Shown here: positions 35,901 to 50,801 of the stretch, piece after piece | How the letters are laid out: each line of letters starts with the position of its first letter | How positions within the stretch are numbered: position 1 is the stretch's first letter | Assembly: GCF_901709675.1 (NCBI RefSeq) | Contig: NC_051090.1 | Span: forward strand, 620,842-684,841 | Direction: 5' to 3' | Length of the DNA stretch: 64,000 nucleotides | DNA from: Syngnathus acus | Taxonomy: Eukaryota > Chordata > Actinopteri > Syngnathiformes > Syngnathidae | Program-made: the position numbers and the translations under genes | The notes under the pieces: model-generated | What the model saw: the letters and a program-made list of their open reading frames with translations, nothing else | Told to the model about the DNA's origin: nothing | The model's database searches: none

Positions 35901-38900
35901 CACGGTCGTGCCTAAGCATGGCTCAAATGGATCGATGGAGCTGAGCTCTGTAAACTGCCCGTTTGTTGTCAATACAGGCAATGTTGTGTGCCGTGATAAG
36001 GGACTCATATTAGGCAGTTCAAAAGTATGAGCTCACTAGTGGAATGGAAACAAAAAAGAGCTGGCTTGTCTGCATAGATTTTATGATGGGGAGCTGTTTC
36101 AGACTCTTTTACTGGTGTGAAAAGTCCTTCAAAAAAGGTTTTGTTTCCTTGCCATGCATGTCATTGATTCTTTGCTCTCAAACAAGCCCCCTTCAATTAA
36201 ACAAATACGCATCCATTGTTATCGTTCTGGTTGTTTTGAACCCTTGCTCGTGAGTGTTGAGTGTCATGGGGGTCAAAGTTTGCTCAACACGCTCTTTTGA
36301 AATCTTTATAAACAATTCTGTTGGATCCCACATGAAACATTTTTTTTATATTCCCGTTGGTAAAGTCTTCTTTTGAAGCCAAATCCCGATCAATCTCACA
36401 TTCGAACGTGAGGTCTTGCACACAAGATCCTTTTTTAGGATGGCGTTATCTGATATGAAAGTGCCTGTTTGAAGCCATTTTATACTGATGGCAAATAAAT
36501 GCGGGTGGGAATTCGGGCTGCACAATATATGGAAAAATATACCTTTATCGCAAGAGACGTCAAGGGAATGTGGGTGGGTGGTGAGTCTAGAATGAATAAT
36601 TATATTTATTTGCGAGAAATAAATGTGCAAATGCCAGCACTAGATGCTGTTGACATTCCATCACTCATGATGGATCTTGCTGGCTTGCTTAAGTTTCAAT
36701 CAGAAGACCATTTGTCTTGCAGCGCAGCGTAAGAGAAAGTTGATCTCCTTTTGCCATTCCAGTGGCTTTCATTATGACCTGTCACACGACGATATCAAGT
36801 TTTTTTCACCCCCTGACTGCGCTTAGCAATGAATTGTAAGTCCGCTAATCAAGAAGCACAGTATCATGGACTTTTTTGGTTTTTTTTCTCTTGCTCTCAT
36901 CTTCGTTTCCATTTGATATTTTATACCGCTCAGGATTTCAAAAGAATTTCTTTTCACTTCTATTAAAGTTACTGCAGTAAGTGTGATGCACTTCATGAAC
37001 GCTCTAAAAAATAAAGGCATTTATTCATTTTATATTGCTCATCCTTTTCTCAGCTCGCCTTCAGCTTTCTTTCAAATTGTGTTCATTCTTACGTGAGGAG
37101 ACAAATTCTGTCTTTACGTGCTTCTGCCACACTTCCAATTATTTTGAGGACTCACCTTTCTTTTTCTCTTTCTCTGCTTGTATGCACTTTTCCACACACA
37201 TTTAAAATATGCTGTTTGGAACCAATTTGTATGCCTGTATTATTAGGAACTAAAATGTCAACGGCTACTGTGTAATTGTCAGAATGAAATGACTGTAATT
37301 AATACAATTGATAAATATAAAGTAATATATATAACACGTTTCCAAACAGTTGTTGCATTGGATTGGATTTTTGTGCTGGAGTATCCAATCCAGCAAGAAG
37401 GCCGGTACGTTTCTTAAGACTATAAACAGGAGGTTTTAAGAAAGGTTGGACTGCAAAGTCCTTTCCTTTGATTTGGTCCTAATCTTTTTTCACATTGTGT
37501 GACTTGTCTTGCCTGCCTTTGAGTTCCATCCTTTAGCTCTTGTTTGTGCCCGTTTGCACACAAGGTCTTGGTGTGTGTTTTTCCTCTAAGTGATGGGGAG
37601 GAGGCATTTATAAAGTCTCCAGCAGAAAGAGGAGCAACATTAATCTCAGAGTTCAAACCTATAGTTGTCACCCTGTGTGGGACGGGGTGGGAAAGGGGCC
37701 TGACTCTGACTTAAAGGCCTTTGCTCACAACAATGGCTGCCCTTTGTTTGGGGCAGAAAAGCAACGGGTTCACAGTTGAACCCTTCAAAACATTTCTCTC
37801 ACGCCTTTCTCACTGCTCCCTTTGCCTTTTCTCTCTTTTTTTTCTTTTCCAATCCTTTTTCAATGTTTGAAAATAAGCTTCAGAAAATAGGAACCTGAGC
37901 TAAAAACCTCTGGCAAATGAAACTCGATTGTTCTTCTCTGTCTTTACAAAGTGTGTATGTCAAAATTCATTGCTACATAAATGCTCTTCAGTTGTGCTCA
38001 AGATCCTTTAGCTCTTAAAATCTTCTGCCATTACCTTTGTACTGTGATGGAAATTCTCTTTGTGAGTGAAGAAGAAGAGCCATCCCCTGAAAGAGTATTG
38101 GGAGGAAAGACGGATCAGCTTCAGAGTGTCAGAGCGAGGGATTATTGTCTCGTCTGTCAGATCCAAATCCCATTTCTGGTGTTTGCTCACCAGGTTGGGT
38201 TCTCACTCTTCTTCCCCACGTCTCCTGCTAATACAATTAGATTCCACAAGCTTAGCTCTGAAAGAGAGACACATTGTTCCATAAAGTTGGTGAAAGTGTG
38301 GCTACCTGGATGGGAGAGTAGTTTGTTTGGTTAGCTGCAACGCTGCAACACTGCAACCCCGGTCTGAGTTTGGCACATTCCTCCAATGATCACTGTGAAC
38401 TTAAACCGAGTGTCATTTTCCTGGAGCGATATCATCATCTCTGGCAAAAGTGTCGCTGAAGGCCAAAAGTAGTTCCCAGTCAACTGATGTAATGTACAAT
38501 AGAATTGAAAAGCTTTAGTTAAGCATTACCACTGACACCAACCGCAAAAAAGCTCTTTTGTATGCCGAGAGAAAGATGGACAAAGGAAAAAGAGACAACC
38601 CTAACAATGTCTTCAATCTCCTGCGCTGATATTATTGAGAAAATAGCAGCGACGTTAACAGATAAAACGACAGTTGTGAATTTGTTGGCTGCTCGACCGC
38701 GTGTTGAACCAGAATGTTTGCAGTCTTGGGTAAAACAAAAGCAGTCATAGCTCAGAGAACGTCAAGCCATACTACCTTGGAAAGAGGGAAGACAGTGCAG
38801 CATTGTAAGTGCGCTCGCTCTGTTTGCACGGTAGACACAACTCTGCTGTCTCGTTCGTCCTCACTGGCTCACTGAATGAGGAGAGGACTTCCTTGCATTT

Positions 38901-41900
38901 TGATAGCGGTGGGGGCTGTCTCCAAAGAATACTAATCATCAAGGCGGCCTTTGCCTTATTCACACTCCATTCAGTCACGGATGGCAGACACATGATAAAT
39001 GACTCGTCCCAGATTGCTCTTAGTAATTATCTGCTGATAGAAGGACCTAATTAAAGCGAGAAGTTAAAACTGTTGACACAGTCGTGTCGGTGGCCATTTT
39101 CTTTTGCCCAGCGCCCATACATACTATGAAATCCTTTGGAACGTAACCGACAGCAGTTCTGTATCTGCAAGTTTGAAATGAAAACAAGACAAAGCAGATT
39201 CTATTTGCTTTGCCAAGCAGTCAGGGGGATTTGATCTACTAACGACCAAGAAGTGACCCTAACTAAACAAAACACTGCACTTGCTTTTAGCCTTCTTATT
39301 CTAAAGACTTTTTGCTTGCCCGCCAGTCCAAATGGCCCCTATCTTCTTCATTTGAATAATCCCTGTAGTTTTTGCAAAAAATTAAAAAGAGCAACCCTGA
39401 CTTCCCTTTTTTTCTTTCCTGGGAGGCCCGGCCGGAGTTCCGCGATTCTCTCGGTTCAAAGGATCCATTCGTAACACACGTGACCTTCCAATAGACACGA
39501 GGCTTTTTCACATATTTTCAATCTATTTTTCACATTTAGATTGACTAGCCTTGACTGGTTTCAGTACCGCTGTCAATAGAAGACCCAAATTTTGCTCTCA
39601 GACAAAAGATGCGTTAAGTGGAATCAGATGCAGTCATTCCAAAACACTTGGGCATACAAGTTAACTGGGACTTTGGCTTGTCAAAGGTGCCCAATTTTCT
39701 TCCCTCACAAAGACTCAAAGGAAGTAAAAAAAACTTCTCCACCCAGGGATAGTCTCCAAAAATGCAAATGAGGTGTAGGCCGTTTGACCTGTTGGCTCAG
39801 CCTGAAAAATGCACAGAGCTCCCCAGAATATTCCGAGCGTCTTGACGAAGCCATACTGTTATCACACTAAGCCAGAGAGTTAAGTCTGTCTCTCCCCTCT
39901 TAAATGCTTGAAGTCATGATAGGACGGAAAAGAAAGGACAAAAAAGGCAGTCTCTTAACACGTACTGTAATTAAGCGCACCTTGCTGTTATTGTATCGTT
40001 GTCCATCATCTCATCTGTGTACGACAAGGATATTGTCCTTTAGGATGAAGCTGCTCTTCTGGTTGCTGGTGATCTCTGTGATGGCTGATTCGGGAAGCTG
40101 TGCTCATTTTGGGTTTGGCTTTGTGACACTGGATGCACCCTAACCCCATCCATCCAGCTTCTGTACCACTTATCCTTTTTTTCCAAATAAAAGATAGGCC
40201 TCAGGGGATAAATAAGAGGGCTTCTATGGAAGCACATGTCAAATATGTGTGAAAATGTGCCTGGCTATTATGCAAGTGAATGAGTGTGCTCACCTTGCAA
40301 CAGTCCAAGTGGAGAGAGGATGAGGATGTGCAGAGAGTCCTTGCCAAGTAGCGGCCATTGGCATTTTGTTCACCGCAAGCCGAGTGTGAAACTTTGATGA
40401 AGAGCGATTTGCATCTCTGGATGGCTATGAAGAGGTGGGCTTTGTTGGTGAGCACCAAAAAAGCTGCTGCCCTCCCTCCCTCCCTCCCTCCCTCCCTCCA
40501 AAAGCTGCCAAGCGGCAGCCACCCTCTGCCCTTCACCCTACTGGCGTCACTTTTGCTTGCTTCTGCCAACAACTATTGCACCATTGTGTTGTGCAGCAGC
40601 CAGAAGTACCTGCTGGGAGTCCTTTTATTGACACTCCCGTTTGACACAATATCTGGACACTCACAGCACACATACGTACCTTCTTTAGACTATCTCCATG
40701 GGCATGGATTGGAGGCACGGGTGAGCAATATCCAGCCCTGGTTAGCGGCCCTTTATACCGAACGAGCACATTGTTGTTCCTGATCAATCTCCACCACGGT
40801 TCAAAACAGCAAATATGTTAATGAAGGATGACGGTGTGTGCGACACTGTGGATCAGGACCGAAGACAGGCCAGTTTGGTGTGTGCGCGTATTTGTATTCC
40901 AGTGTTCCGGGGTAACCGTGGATACACCGAGTGACTGGGAAACATGCAAGGGAAGGAGTGGGAGAGTGGTTATATCACAAACGTGCCCTTGATACCCGCA
41001 AAAAGAGCGACACATTGAGAGGTAACTTCAGGTCATTGGTAACCAAAACACTGATCTCCAGCTACATATCACTTGCGTTTTGATTGACTTTCATCCACCA
41101 TTTGGGGATTTGATCCCACATCCACGTTCACCTCTGTCTGTCTGTAGCACTTTGGGATTCCCTTTGTGTTTTTCACCACAAACCATCTTCAGCCTTTGAA
41201 CCCATATCAAAGAGAAATACGCAAGGGATGCGATTGGACTCTGTCAAATGCAAATTCAAATGCTCTTATGAACAGCTTCTGACCTTTCTAAGGTTCTTTC
41301 TTGCTTCCAAGTGGCAGATATTTCTTTTCTGGTCAGCAGGTAGATTCTTTTGTTTTGGTCTGTGGACACTCAGCAGGCTCCAAACGCTGCAACTCTTCCA
41401 AAGCTCCATCTTTTCAATCACGTAATTCAGCGGGTGCATGATTTTTGACAATAAGCCCAGTGATAATTTGTCATGTGGGCTGGCTAACAGTGCAGTGCGC
41501 TGCATGTGTGCAGCTTGGGACATGAATGGCGACGATACAGAAAAGAGGACTTGCAAAGCTCACAGCGAGCGTCGATTCATTCAGCCAGCAGGAACATTTG
41601 TTTGCTTGTTTTCTTTGTGTTTCCGGGTGGGTGTGCTAAAACCTAATTAGTTTTGCAAGGAATAAATTTAGAATACATGATTATTGAGGTTTCCATTTCC
41701 TCTGGGAGCTGCCACAACACAGAGTCAAGCACTCTGTGTCTTGTCCTGTGGTTCTGGATGCAAAAGGAAAATTGCTCTCGTTATTGTCATGAAAAATGTT
41801 CTTATCAAGCTTCATCAAACAAACTTATGACCTCTGTGGTCTGCAGGCGTTCTGAAAGCTTTAGATGCTTTTGGAATCATCACTTGACTGTCTAACCGCT

Positions 41901-44900
41901 TTCAAAATCGGTCCCTTTCAATAAAACAAGCGTTTATCAAGTTGGGATTTGGGGGGTATTAATTAATTCACATCCATGCAACCGTTAGTCCTTTTCAATA
42001 TTTACATCTGACACCATTTTTGCAGTTGTGCACCAACATATTTATGGTTATAAATACTAACAGCTGGAATTGACTACACTATGCATATGTTGGCAGATGT
42101 GTGCAGTCACTGTGCAGATGCACTGTCGATTCTCGCGCTTGGCTATGGGCCACCATTGATAAGACAACCTAATCCAAAATAAGTGCATGACCGAAGGTTA
42201 AAGTGGGTGTGTTATGTACGGCACCTTGGTATGTAAACAAGCCTTTTACTTTCAGTGCACTTTGCTCAATTCACTGCATTTTTTTGTTTTTTAGATATTT
42301 GCTTTCGTCAACCCTCAACATGACTGCCTGGCAAATCAAAGCAAGCAAAACTAATACTCTGAGGAATTAGAAATGAGAAAAAGGATATGGATCTGTTTTC
42401 TCAAAATGAGTGAAAGAGAACATTTCCTCAGGGAGCATATCAACAGATTCATGAGCATGGACAGACGCACGCACACAAGGGAGATTGCTAAAGCAAGTCA
42501 AGTCATCTCCCAAGCATTGCATGGCAAAATGGGTTTTATTTGTCTTTGAAGCACATTTGACGAGGGCCAATTATCATTCTGTATCTGCAGAAGACGTATC
42601 TGCATTTGTTGTGTGCCCTGCGTGCTTTTTGGGAAACCATTATTATTTGTCAGATAGATGACAAATAACCTGGAACATTCTAAAATGTTTCATCAGGATT
42701 CATCAAAGTACGTTTTCAATGAAACAAGGCCAACATTCACACTCGTTGCATTATTAGCCGGTGCTATTGCTATCTTCAAATGATTTGTGGCAAATTCGTA
42801 CATACAATGCAGTAGCCTCACGTTAACCAAGATATTCCTCTTTACAGCAAAGAAGACATGCGCAACCACGGATTTTGCCTGCAAGAATGGCCAGTGCGTT
42901 CCCGCTAGGTGGCGCTGCGACGGGGAGCAGGAATGTGCAGATGGTTCCGACGAGGCTGACGCAATCTGCAGTAAGTAGCCCAATTCGACATAGATGAGCA
43001 ACGCAGACGGACCACAGTCTGGCTGGTCACTTGGCACACGCAAAGAAAAACTGCAGTCGCGCTGCTAGTAGGCCTACAGTTCACTTACTTCCCGTGACTT
43101 GACTGCAGTGTACGTACGTTGAAATGAAGTGACATGCAGACACAGATGCTGTCCCTCCGGCACATTGAGATGCTTGTGTGTCCCATTTCTCTGCAATCGT
43201 ACCTACGTACACTACTTGAGCACGTTTATGCACACGTGGTTTGCTCATGACAACGACCAGTGAAAGAAATGTTCACGCAAAGATTACTCAATCATTTATT
43301 TGCTCTGGTTGTATCACAAAGCAGACGGACGCACACTTGGGGTGTCAATTAATGACTTTTATAGACAATTCCATTTTTAAAGTGTGGGTGCTCAGATAAC
43401 ATTGTCAACCAACATTTCATTGCCTCAGATATCATCAGCGAGAAACAAATCTTCATTCTCAGTTTAATCATGGTTGTCCAATGTCTAGGGATTCCTCAGG
43501 ATGTAGCATTTCAAGCGTGTCTGTCTTTGTTTTGTTTCAAGCCAGTTGTAGCCAGTGTTGATAGCCTTTGTAATATAGGCCATTCATGTAATTAAAGGCC
43601 CATTTCTTCCCTTAAGGTCTGATTGAAAAGCTAACCGCTCATGCTGCAATTAAAAAATAAATAAATAAATAAATAGACTCTGTGAATTTAAACCGGGTTG
43701 AGTGTGACAACAATTACCGCTAGGTTATGGTGTGTGTGTGTGTGTGTGTGTCTGCATTGCCAGCAGTTACATTTTATAGATGGCACATTAAAGGCCACTA
43801 AAACCTGTGGTATAAAAGACTATTCATTCAGCCAGCATGGTTGTTTGTTAATGGCTATTCTTTTTCAGGTGGAAAAACATGAGTCCAACTTGATATCATT
43901 TAGTCAGATGCATTTGACAATCAGAAATACTTTGAACCTGTCAACATCACAGGTATTGCTTCATTGACAGGGCTAGTTATTTGGCATGATATTCTTTTTA
44001 ATGTATCACAACTGGATGTATCTTTAACTACGGAACGGAGACTACGGGCGGGCATCCTCAGAGGCCATCCTCCACATAGTAGAAGTCTGTACTCAGCATA
44101 ATTGCTAATTAACCAGTGGGGCCTTTAACAGCAAATTCAGGCCTTCTTGTATTCTATTATTATTTCGAGTCATTCTTATCTCCAACATAGGGACTGGTAA
44201 ACATCCCTCCATCACATTACAATGTAGCATTTAATCCTCTCAGTCCTTTCTGCATCACTGTAGGATCAACACTTTGGGATGCGAGTTCAGCTTAAGTAAG
44301 GCCTTTTATTGAATTGATTCGCCAGAGAAAGGGTCGATGTGCTGATCCCTGCAACCTCTGGTGACTACTGATTAACTATGGATCTCCAGTGATGCTTCTG
44401 ATACATAGACACAAACACTGGCTCCCTTCCAGACACAAATGCAAACACTGTACTTGCACGTCTAAAAAACAATGCAGGTTCACAAGACGGTTGTTTGGAA
44501 TCCCCTCAAAGTCGAATGCCCCATTCCATTTGGAATGATCTTATCTAGCGCCGAGGTGGCCAAGGTACATCATGTGCATCGGAGAAGGAAGTGTGACCAA
44601 AGTGTTTATTCTTTAGCGTTGTATTTCGTAACGATGCCATTACCGAATATTTGATCACATACGATATTATAGAGTGCATCGAGTTGAAGTCTCATTCAAA
44701 ACAACTTCATTTCAATAGGGAAAGACGATTTTGGACTCAAGTGTTTTTCAGTTGTGAGCGTGGTCAAGAAAGCACCAGAGTGTTCACAAAGCAAAGTGCA
44801 ACAAACAGCAAGTCAGCTTTTGCTCACTCCCACCGGCATTAGCAAGCATCTGTAGTGCGCCAATCAGTGCTCATTGGAGCGCTACTCATGCAATGTGTGT

Positions 44901-47900
44901 CCATCTGTGTGTCCGTGTGTGTGTGTGCACAATGCACATACACGCACGCACTCATTTGGCCCTGTCAGACTTAACAAGGGGATTAACCTGAGCCCTTCGA
45001 GCAAGCAAGCGTCTCAATAAACAGGTTGAAGATGATTGAATTGCACCAGCATACATTCAGCCCAACACCTTCACCTGCGTATTGAGCTGGTGTGGAACAC
45101 CCTTGACAATTTCCAGCTACTGTTCAAAACCTGAATCGATTCACTCTGAATTGCTTTTGAACATTTTAGGAAACGGGCATACAGCGGAACCTCAAATGGT
45201 GAGTTACAGTTACTAGTTACTGTTCCAAAAAAGGAAGTGAATTAGTCATTGAATGACTCCTACATCAACATAATGAATTACTAGGGAAGGTCATTTTTCC
45301 ATTACTTTTTCAAAAATGTTCAATGATAGTAAAAGAATTGAGATTTTTCAGCAGGTTGCCAAAAGTAGAACAGCATAGACCGGTACTGACGTCACCTGAA
45401 GACAGACAGCACTGATGTCACAGAATGTCACCTGACACGTTGGTCCCAAGACGTGATTTTTGCCGATTTAGTCCACGGTTTGTAATCAAATTTGCAGATA
45501 CGCTGCGGGGACGGCGGGGGATGCGGCGCGAATACTAAGTAAGACGCATCCCAAACATGCAAAACTAGGCCATTGCCACAGCACAAAAAGGGCCATGCAA
45601 GCGTAAAAACAGGTGTTTCTTCATTTCCGTGCCAGTGCGTATCTAGTCCAAATTTTCCCAACCATTGGTACGTAGTGAGCATATGATATAGTGCACATAG
45701 CACTGAGCTAGCCTCTTTCATTGGTGTGAAAAATAAACTCAACTGCAACACCCATTAGACAAAAATGTACTTATGCATTGTATCTGTTTGAAGCCGCAGA
45801 GATCAGCATTTGAAAGCTTTTTTGGGTATTCAAGAGTTTTTGATTCGCCATGTTTGAGCGTGCCAAACAAGGAATTTGACTTGGGTAAATCACAGCCTCT
45901 GTTCAACATTTAGGTGACTAACAACACTCGGGACCTGTGAAAAATGGCAAATATTCTCAAACATCCCCTGATCTTAAACTCCCAAGAGGGCAAGGAAAAA
46001 CTCCAAACTCCTGGCATGGCTGATTGACAATTTTGTCTGCATTTTGCAGGCTCCTCTTCCATGTGGGAAGGAGCTTTCCTATCCATACACGTGCTTGAGA
46101 GAGCGGGTCAGCCTGTCATGAGTGGAGGCTAGTTGGGTGGCTACTTAATTATTTGTAAATATGAACAGGAAGGAACCAGTGAATTGCATTGTCTGATGGT
46201 TTCAATTTCATGCATGAGGCCAAGGCAAGCATCATTTCTCAGCTGATTGCCCCTCCCCGTTTCTATTTCAGCGTTGCGATTTGCGACGATGCAAAATGAA
46301 AAAAAAAAGTTCTTCTTCTGAGTTATATCAAACTCCAAATTGCCACTGTGATTAGATGCCTCAATTTTGACAACATTGTAAAAAGAATGACCATGCCATT
46401 TGATTGAGATGTCTGGGTTTGAAGGCTAATTTAGCAATGTACGCCCTTTTCAAGACTTTTGACTGAAACTTTGGCCAGTGAGTGTGAGTGCTGACTGAAT
46501 GTTGACAGCTATTGCCTTTGGATGGATGCGCGCATATGATATCAAAGTCATACATTATGGATGATACTGTCATGATTTCTGCCACTATGAAGTCAAACAA
46601 TGAAGTCTCACAGTCTCTTGTGAAGGTGTAATTTCAGGCTTTCATCTCCACTTTTCTGCACTTCTTGGATTCTTCTCTTGGGTCAGAATGATACGTAGTA
46701 TTTTCAGTCCATGCATCCTCCCTATTGTATTTAGTCAGTCCTATATAGTAATACTGCAAGAAAAATCTGTCCATTTTAGTTTCATCATTATGGAGCACAA
46801 TTAATCACTGTATCACATTTGTTGGTGTTTTCAACTCTTTTTTCTCGATTCTTTTATTTGTCCACTTGTACTATATTCCTTAGTGTGTGTAAATTTGTAG
46901 TCAGCGAAAAACATTATACAGCAGAGAGAGGCATTATGTGTTCAGGCACTCATCGTGGAAATGGGAATAAGCTGCATTCATGATGTTTTTGACACATCCA
47001 TTTTGTATGATTGCTCTTGTGAATTACACCGTTAAATAACTCAACACACAAAAATAAATATGCTAGTTAATAGATGAACCAACACACACTCGCAAACCAA
47101 ATTTATATTCCAGTTCACTCCGATGACTTGCTTTGAAATTCACCAGGACGATTATCACAACTAAAATGAACTTGTTGGCATAATATACAAAATGTACTAG
47201 TAAACAATTAGCAAGCAGGTATGTATATGAATAATTGTCATTTCCATTAGCATTCAATCGGGATTTCAACTAGCCTTTAAGCTCTCTATTTTTTTTATCT
47301 ACCTCACTCACATTATCTCTCGAGATTGTAGTGTGAAATCTAGACATTACTGCCAATGAATGGGTTTATTAAACATAATTATATGTCCAGTTTGCAGTCA
47401 TGCTTTTCACTTCAGCATCACTGATTTATCCACCTTACTGCACGACCAGCCCTGAAAACACCAACTAATGCATATAATCGTCAACAATGATTGAATTACG
47501 TCGGTTGCTCGACTGAGCAATTATCTTGTGATTGCTCATGGATAGAATTCTCATTTCCGAGCTTGCTGTTTTGTTTATCGTCTTCGATACTTTGATGCTG
47601 GGCCACATTGTATTTGCCGAATGTAAGGTTTCCTCCTTTTTATCCTAACAAATGGATCAGCTTAAGAAAGCAGTTTTAGCCAAATATTCTGCTGGCGAGG
47701 TCGGGCGGAACAACAATTTTGCTCGTATAATATGATGTGATCGGGCGGAACAACAATTTTGCTCGTATAATATGATGCGATTTGGTAAAAAAGAGGTGGC
47801 TCTATAGAGTTTGAATGTGTTGACTGTCACCCTTATATTTGCTTTGCTACGTCTTAACAAACCCCGTTGGATTATTATTTTGCCAAATTGCTCCAAGACT

Positions 47901-50765
47901 TGTGGAGGAATGTAAAGTGGACACGAGCTGCGCTCCAAATGATTACACATGAAGGATTTCATTTGAATCAACATTTTGGAGGCTAGTTTTTCTGGGGATG
48001 TTGTTTATCTTGGCTATTCCAATACAACATACATAATTGAGATAGTTTGGGTAATCAGTTCCCCAAGTAAGCCTAATTAAAAGGAAATGACTTCAGGAGG
48101 TTGCTCCACATAGTTAAGCAAGGTCCATCTCTGCATAATTGGCAAAGTAAGGAATTGTCCGGTGGATTGGAAGAGGAATGAGAAGCCTTCACGTAAGATC
48201 GTCATTGTGTGTCGAGTGCATTGTAATGAAGCTCTTTCTCTCATTTTGAGAGTTGCAGTTAAACAGCTACTTATGAGTGGAAAGCAGGTATTTGAAGTTG
48301 TTACTTTCTGTGAAGTAGCAAGACTCTCTGGTGCCGCTGTCTTATTCTTAGCCTGATCACGACCCGGGCGCACTGACAGGCCCATGGTGTCAGCACTACT
48401 AATGTTTTCTCATCACCCAGCCCAGCCTTGAGCTGTAAAACGGGGCCTATAGCTTTAATCCAAGGCTCTAGCTGGAAACAATGCCATACTTGCGTGTACT
48501 GTGGTCGCCCCATTGTTAAACATAAAGCGCTTTGTTCCAGCTCCAGCCGTTGTGAAATAAACTTGTATTGTATGATAGTAGCTCCTGTTCTAGCCCCGAG
48601 CCCATCTCAGCCCATCAATGTATGTCCTTATTCCTCCTTGACTGCATTCACTAACTTGTGATTCATGATGGTGTCTTTCCTCTCCGACTGATAATCCTTG
48701 ATTGTCAGTTTCTACTTCAGTTCCGAGTGAGTTTTCTCTTCTCTCATTTCCCGTGACTTTGATCAGCGCGCACTCCGACACGGGCTCTCCATCTCTTTAA
48801 AACAGAGCGGTAATAATTGCAGATCAGTGTTCCGATGAAAGCCACTAATCAACACTAACCTTAATTTAAAATGTAATCCGATGTTATCCATACGCACGTT
48901 GGCTAAATTGGATTTTACATTTGAAGGACAAATGGAGGATGATGGTGGAGAAACAGCAACATTAAGGGCCGTACTTTTGTCGCGGAAATGTTCTCCGCAT
49001 CTTGCCCAAACGAGTGTATTTTTGATTGGAAAATGCTAAAGTTAAAGCTTCTGTGTATCAGCACAGGAAAAGAAGAGCCAAGTCATTTTGTTTTGCATGC
49101 GTCATTTACTAAAAGGCTCACACTTGTAGCAAATGGCACCACACATCGACCCGCATTTCTACGACTCAAGCCACCTTAACAAGTCATAATGAGGTTAACA
49201 TGCATGCATCCACCTGACACTGCTGCATTGTTCAACGGAGTCTTTAGCAGGTGAATAAGTGCTTGATCCATATATCTGTAGTCTTGCATGAATCATTGAT
49301 GCTCACACGGGAGCATTCTGCAAGTTCCCATGGCAGCCCGCCCGTCTTCTTCCGAAAGACCGCTCTCAAAATGGAACTGCTTGCACTGCAATTCCTTGAG
49401 AAAGGTATGTGTGCTTCCTAGTATGCAAAGAAGATTCCAACTTTAGTTTCAAACACTTATTAGTAGTCGTAGATTCCCTCTATGAGACGCTCTTGTATGG
49501 CAAACACCCTGCAAAGTAGCGCAGATGAAATGCGTTCAACTTAAATGTAAAATTGAACCGCTAAAACTGAACAAGTTGTTGAAGCTAGATCACCTAAATG
49601 CCATTTAACAAAGAATTCCACTTCCATCAACAATCATAATCTTTCCATATGCGTCACTAATGTTCAACAACCTCTTGTGAATACAGTCAAGTCATTACGT
49701 ATATCAAGTTATTTTCATGATCAGAGTATAGCACTACTGCATTTGTTCTTTTGAAATATACAGTCAATAGTCAGTGTACATCATACAAATGTGAGTTAGT
49801 ATGTACCTGTGATGTAATTCTAGTAAAAGTGGTTAAGTGTGTAGGCAATCCCTTCCAGGCCTATCATGCCCATGCTCATCTGTAGTGTTCAATTGTATTC
49901 CTCCCACGTGCCTTTGTTTTGACAATGTGTCCGTGTGACAGACAGTGAGTCAAGGGCAACGTATATCACCTGGCAGGCTCAAACACACGCCTGGTGCTAA
50001 ATAAATGATCTCTGCATTATCCCGTGAGGCTATGAACTGTCCAAATCAATCAGCTGCAGAAAAGCAGTTGCGCTGGCTGTCATGCTGAAATGCTCCAATT
50101 CCCTCCTTCCTTGTGAAGGCAAATGAGGAAGGTAGTTCATCAAAAGTTCATTAGCATACAGCGCTGAGCTGAGCTGAGCTGAGCTCAGTCCAGCCCTACA
50201 CCGTGCACATTATTGTCACTAGCTAGGCCTTGTGAGGGGAATCACAAATCCCCAGCATTTTTCATTGGGATAGATAGAATAAACTGCAATGGCCTTCAAG
50301 TGCCAGATTACTTTTTTGACCTCAGGATCCACCTAAACTTATTTAAAATCCACTTTGTTGATTCCAAACCACCCGTAAAGTGCAATCATGGCCTTCTATC
50401 TGTCAGCTGAGTAACAATGAAATGGAGTAAAGACTCAAAACACAGTTATTGCTCCAAGGTTTTTGCATTTTTTATTCGATATCATCAACAGTTGAAAACT
50501 TCTTGAACGACAAACATATTCCAAATGCTTATCATCCCACTGGCTGGAAAGTTACAACACTTAATCATGGAGTCACCAAATAAATTACACTCGTACTCGT
50601 ATTCAAATGAACCCAGCCAGGATTTGTTTGAATTCCTTCCAAAGTTACAACACTTAATCATGTAGTTAGCAAATAAATTACACTTGCTGTTTGTGGCATA
50701 TTGTTCCATTTGGGCTGCAAGGTAATTCATTCATTGGATTGACTCAGCGTCTCTCTCTCTCTCTC

Positions 50766-50801
<36 letters not shown>

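Larger units (their letters stand above)
20051..42847 (+). other. lrp8 intron 2 (22.8 kb)
   Basis: The largest intron of the window. I found no exon or embedded gene in it on either strand. It holds one complete-looking tRNA-derived SINE, hAT-like fragments, a 112-bp inverted-repeat element, a pure 30-unit CCCTT tract, compound TG/GA arrays, and GGCCGGCC octamers. Long 5' introns of this kind often carry enhancers. Candidate homeodomain-type AT-rich stretches are visible (for example near 24110) but none can be called. Confidence 0.8.

Noticed and set aside
47701-47780. CRISPR array
   Set aside because: Two adjacent copies without spacers in a vertebrate intron; a simple tandem duplication.
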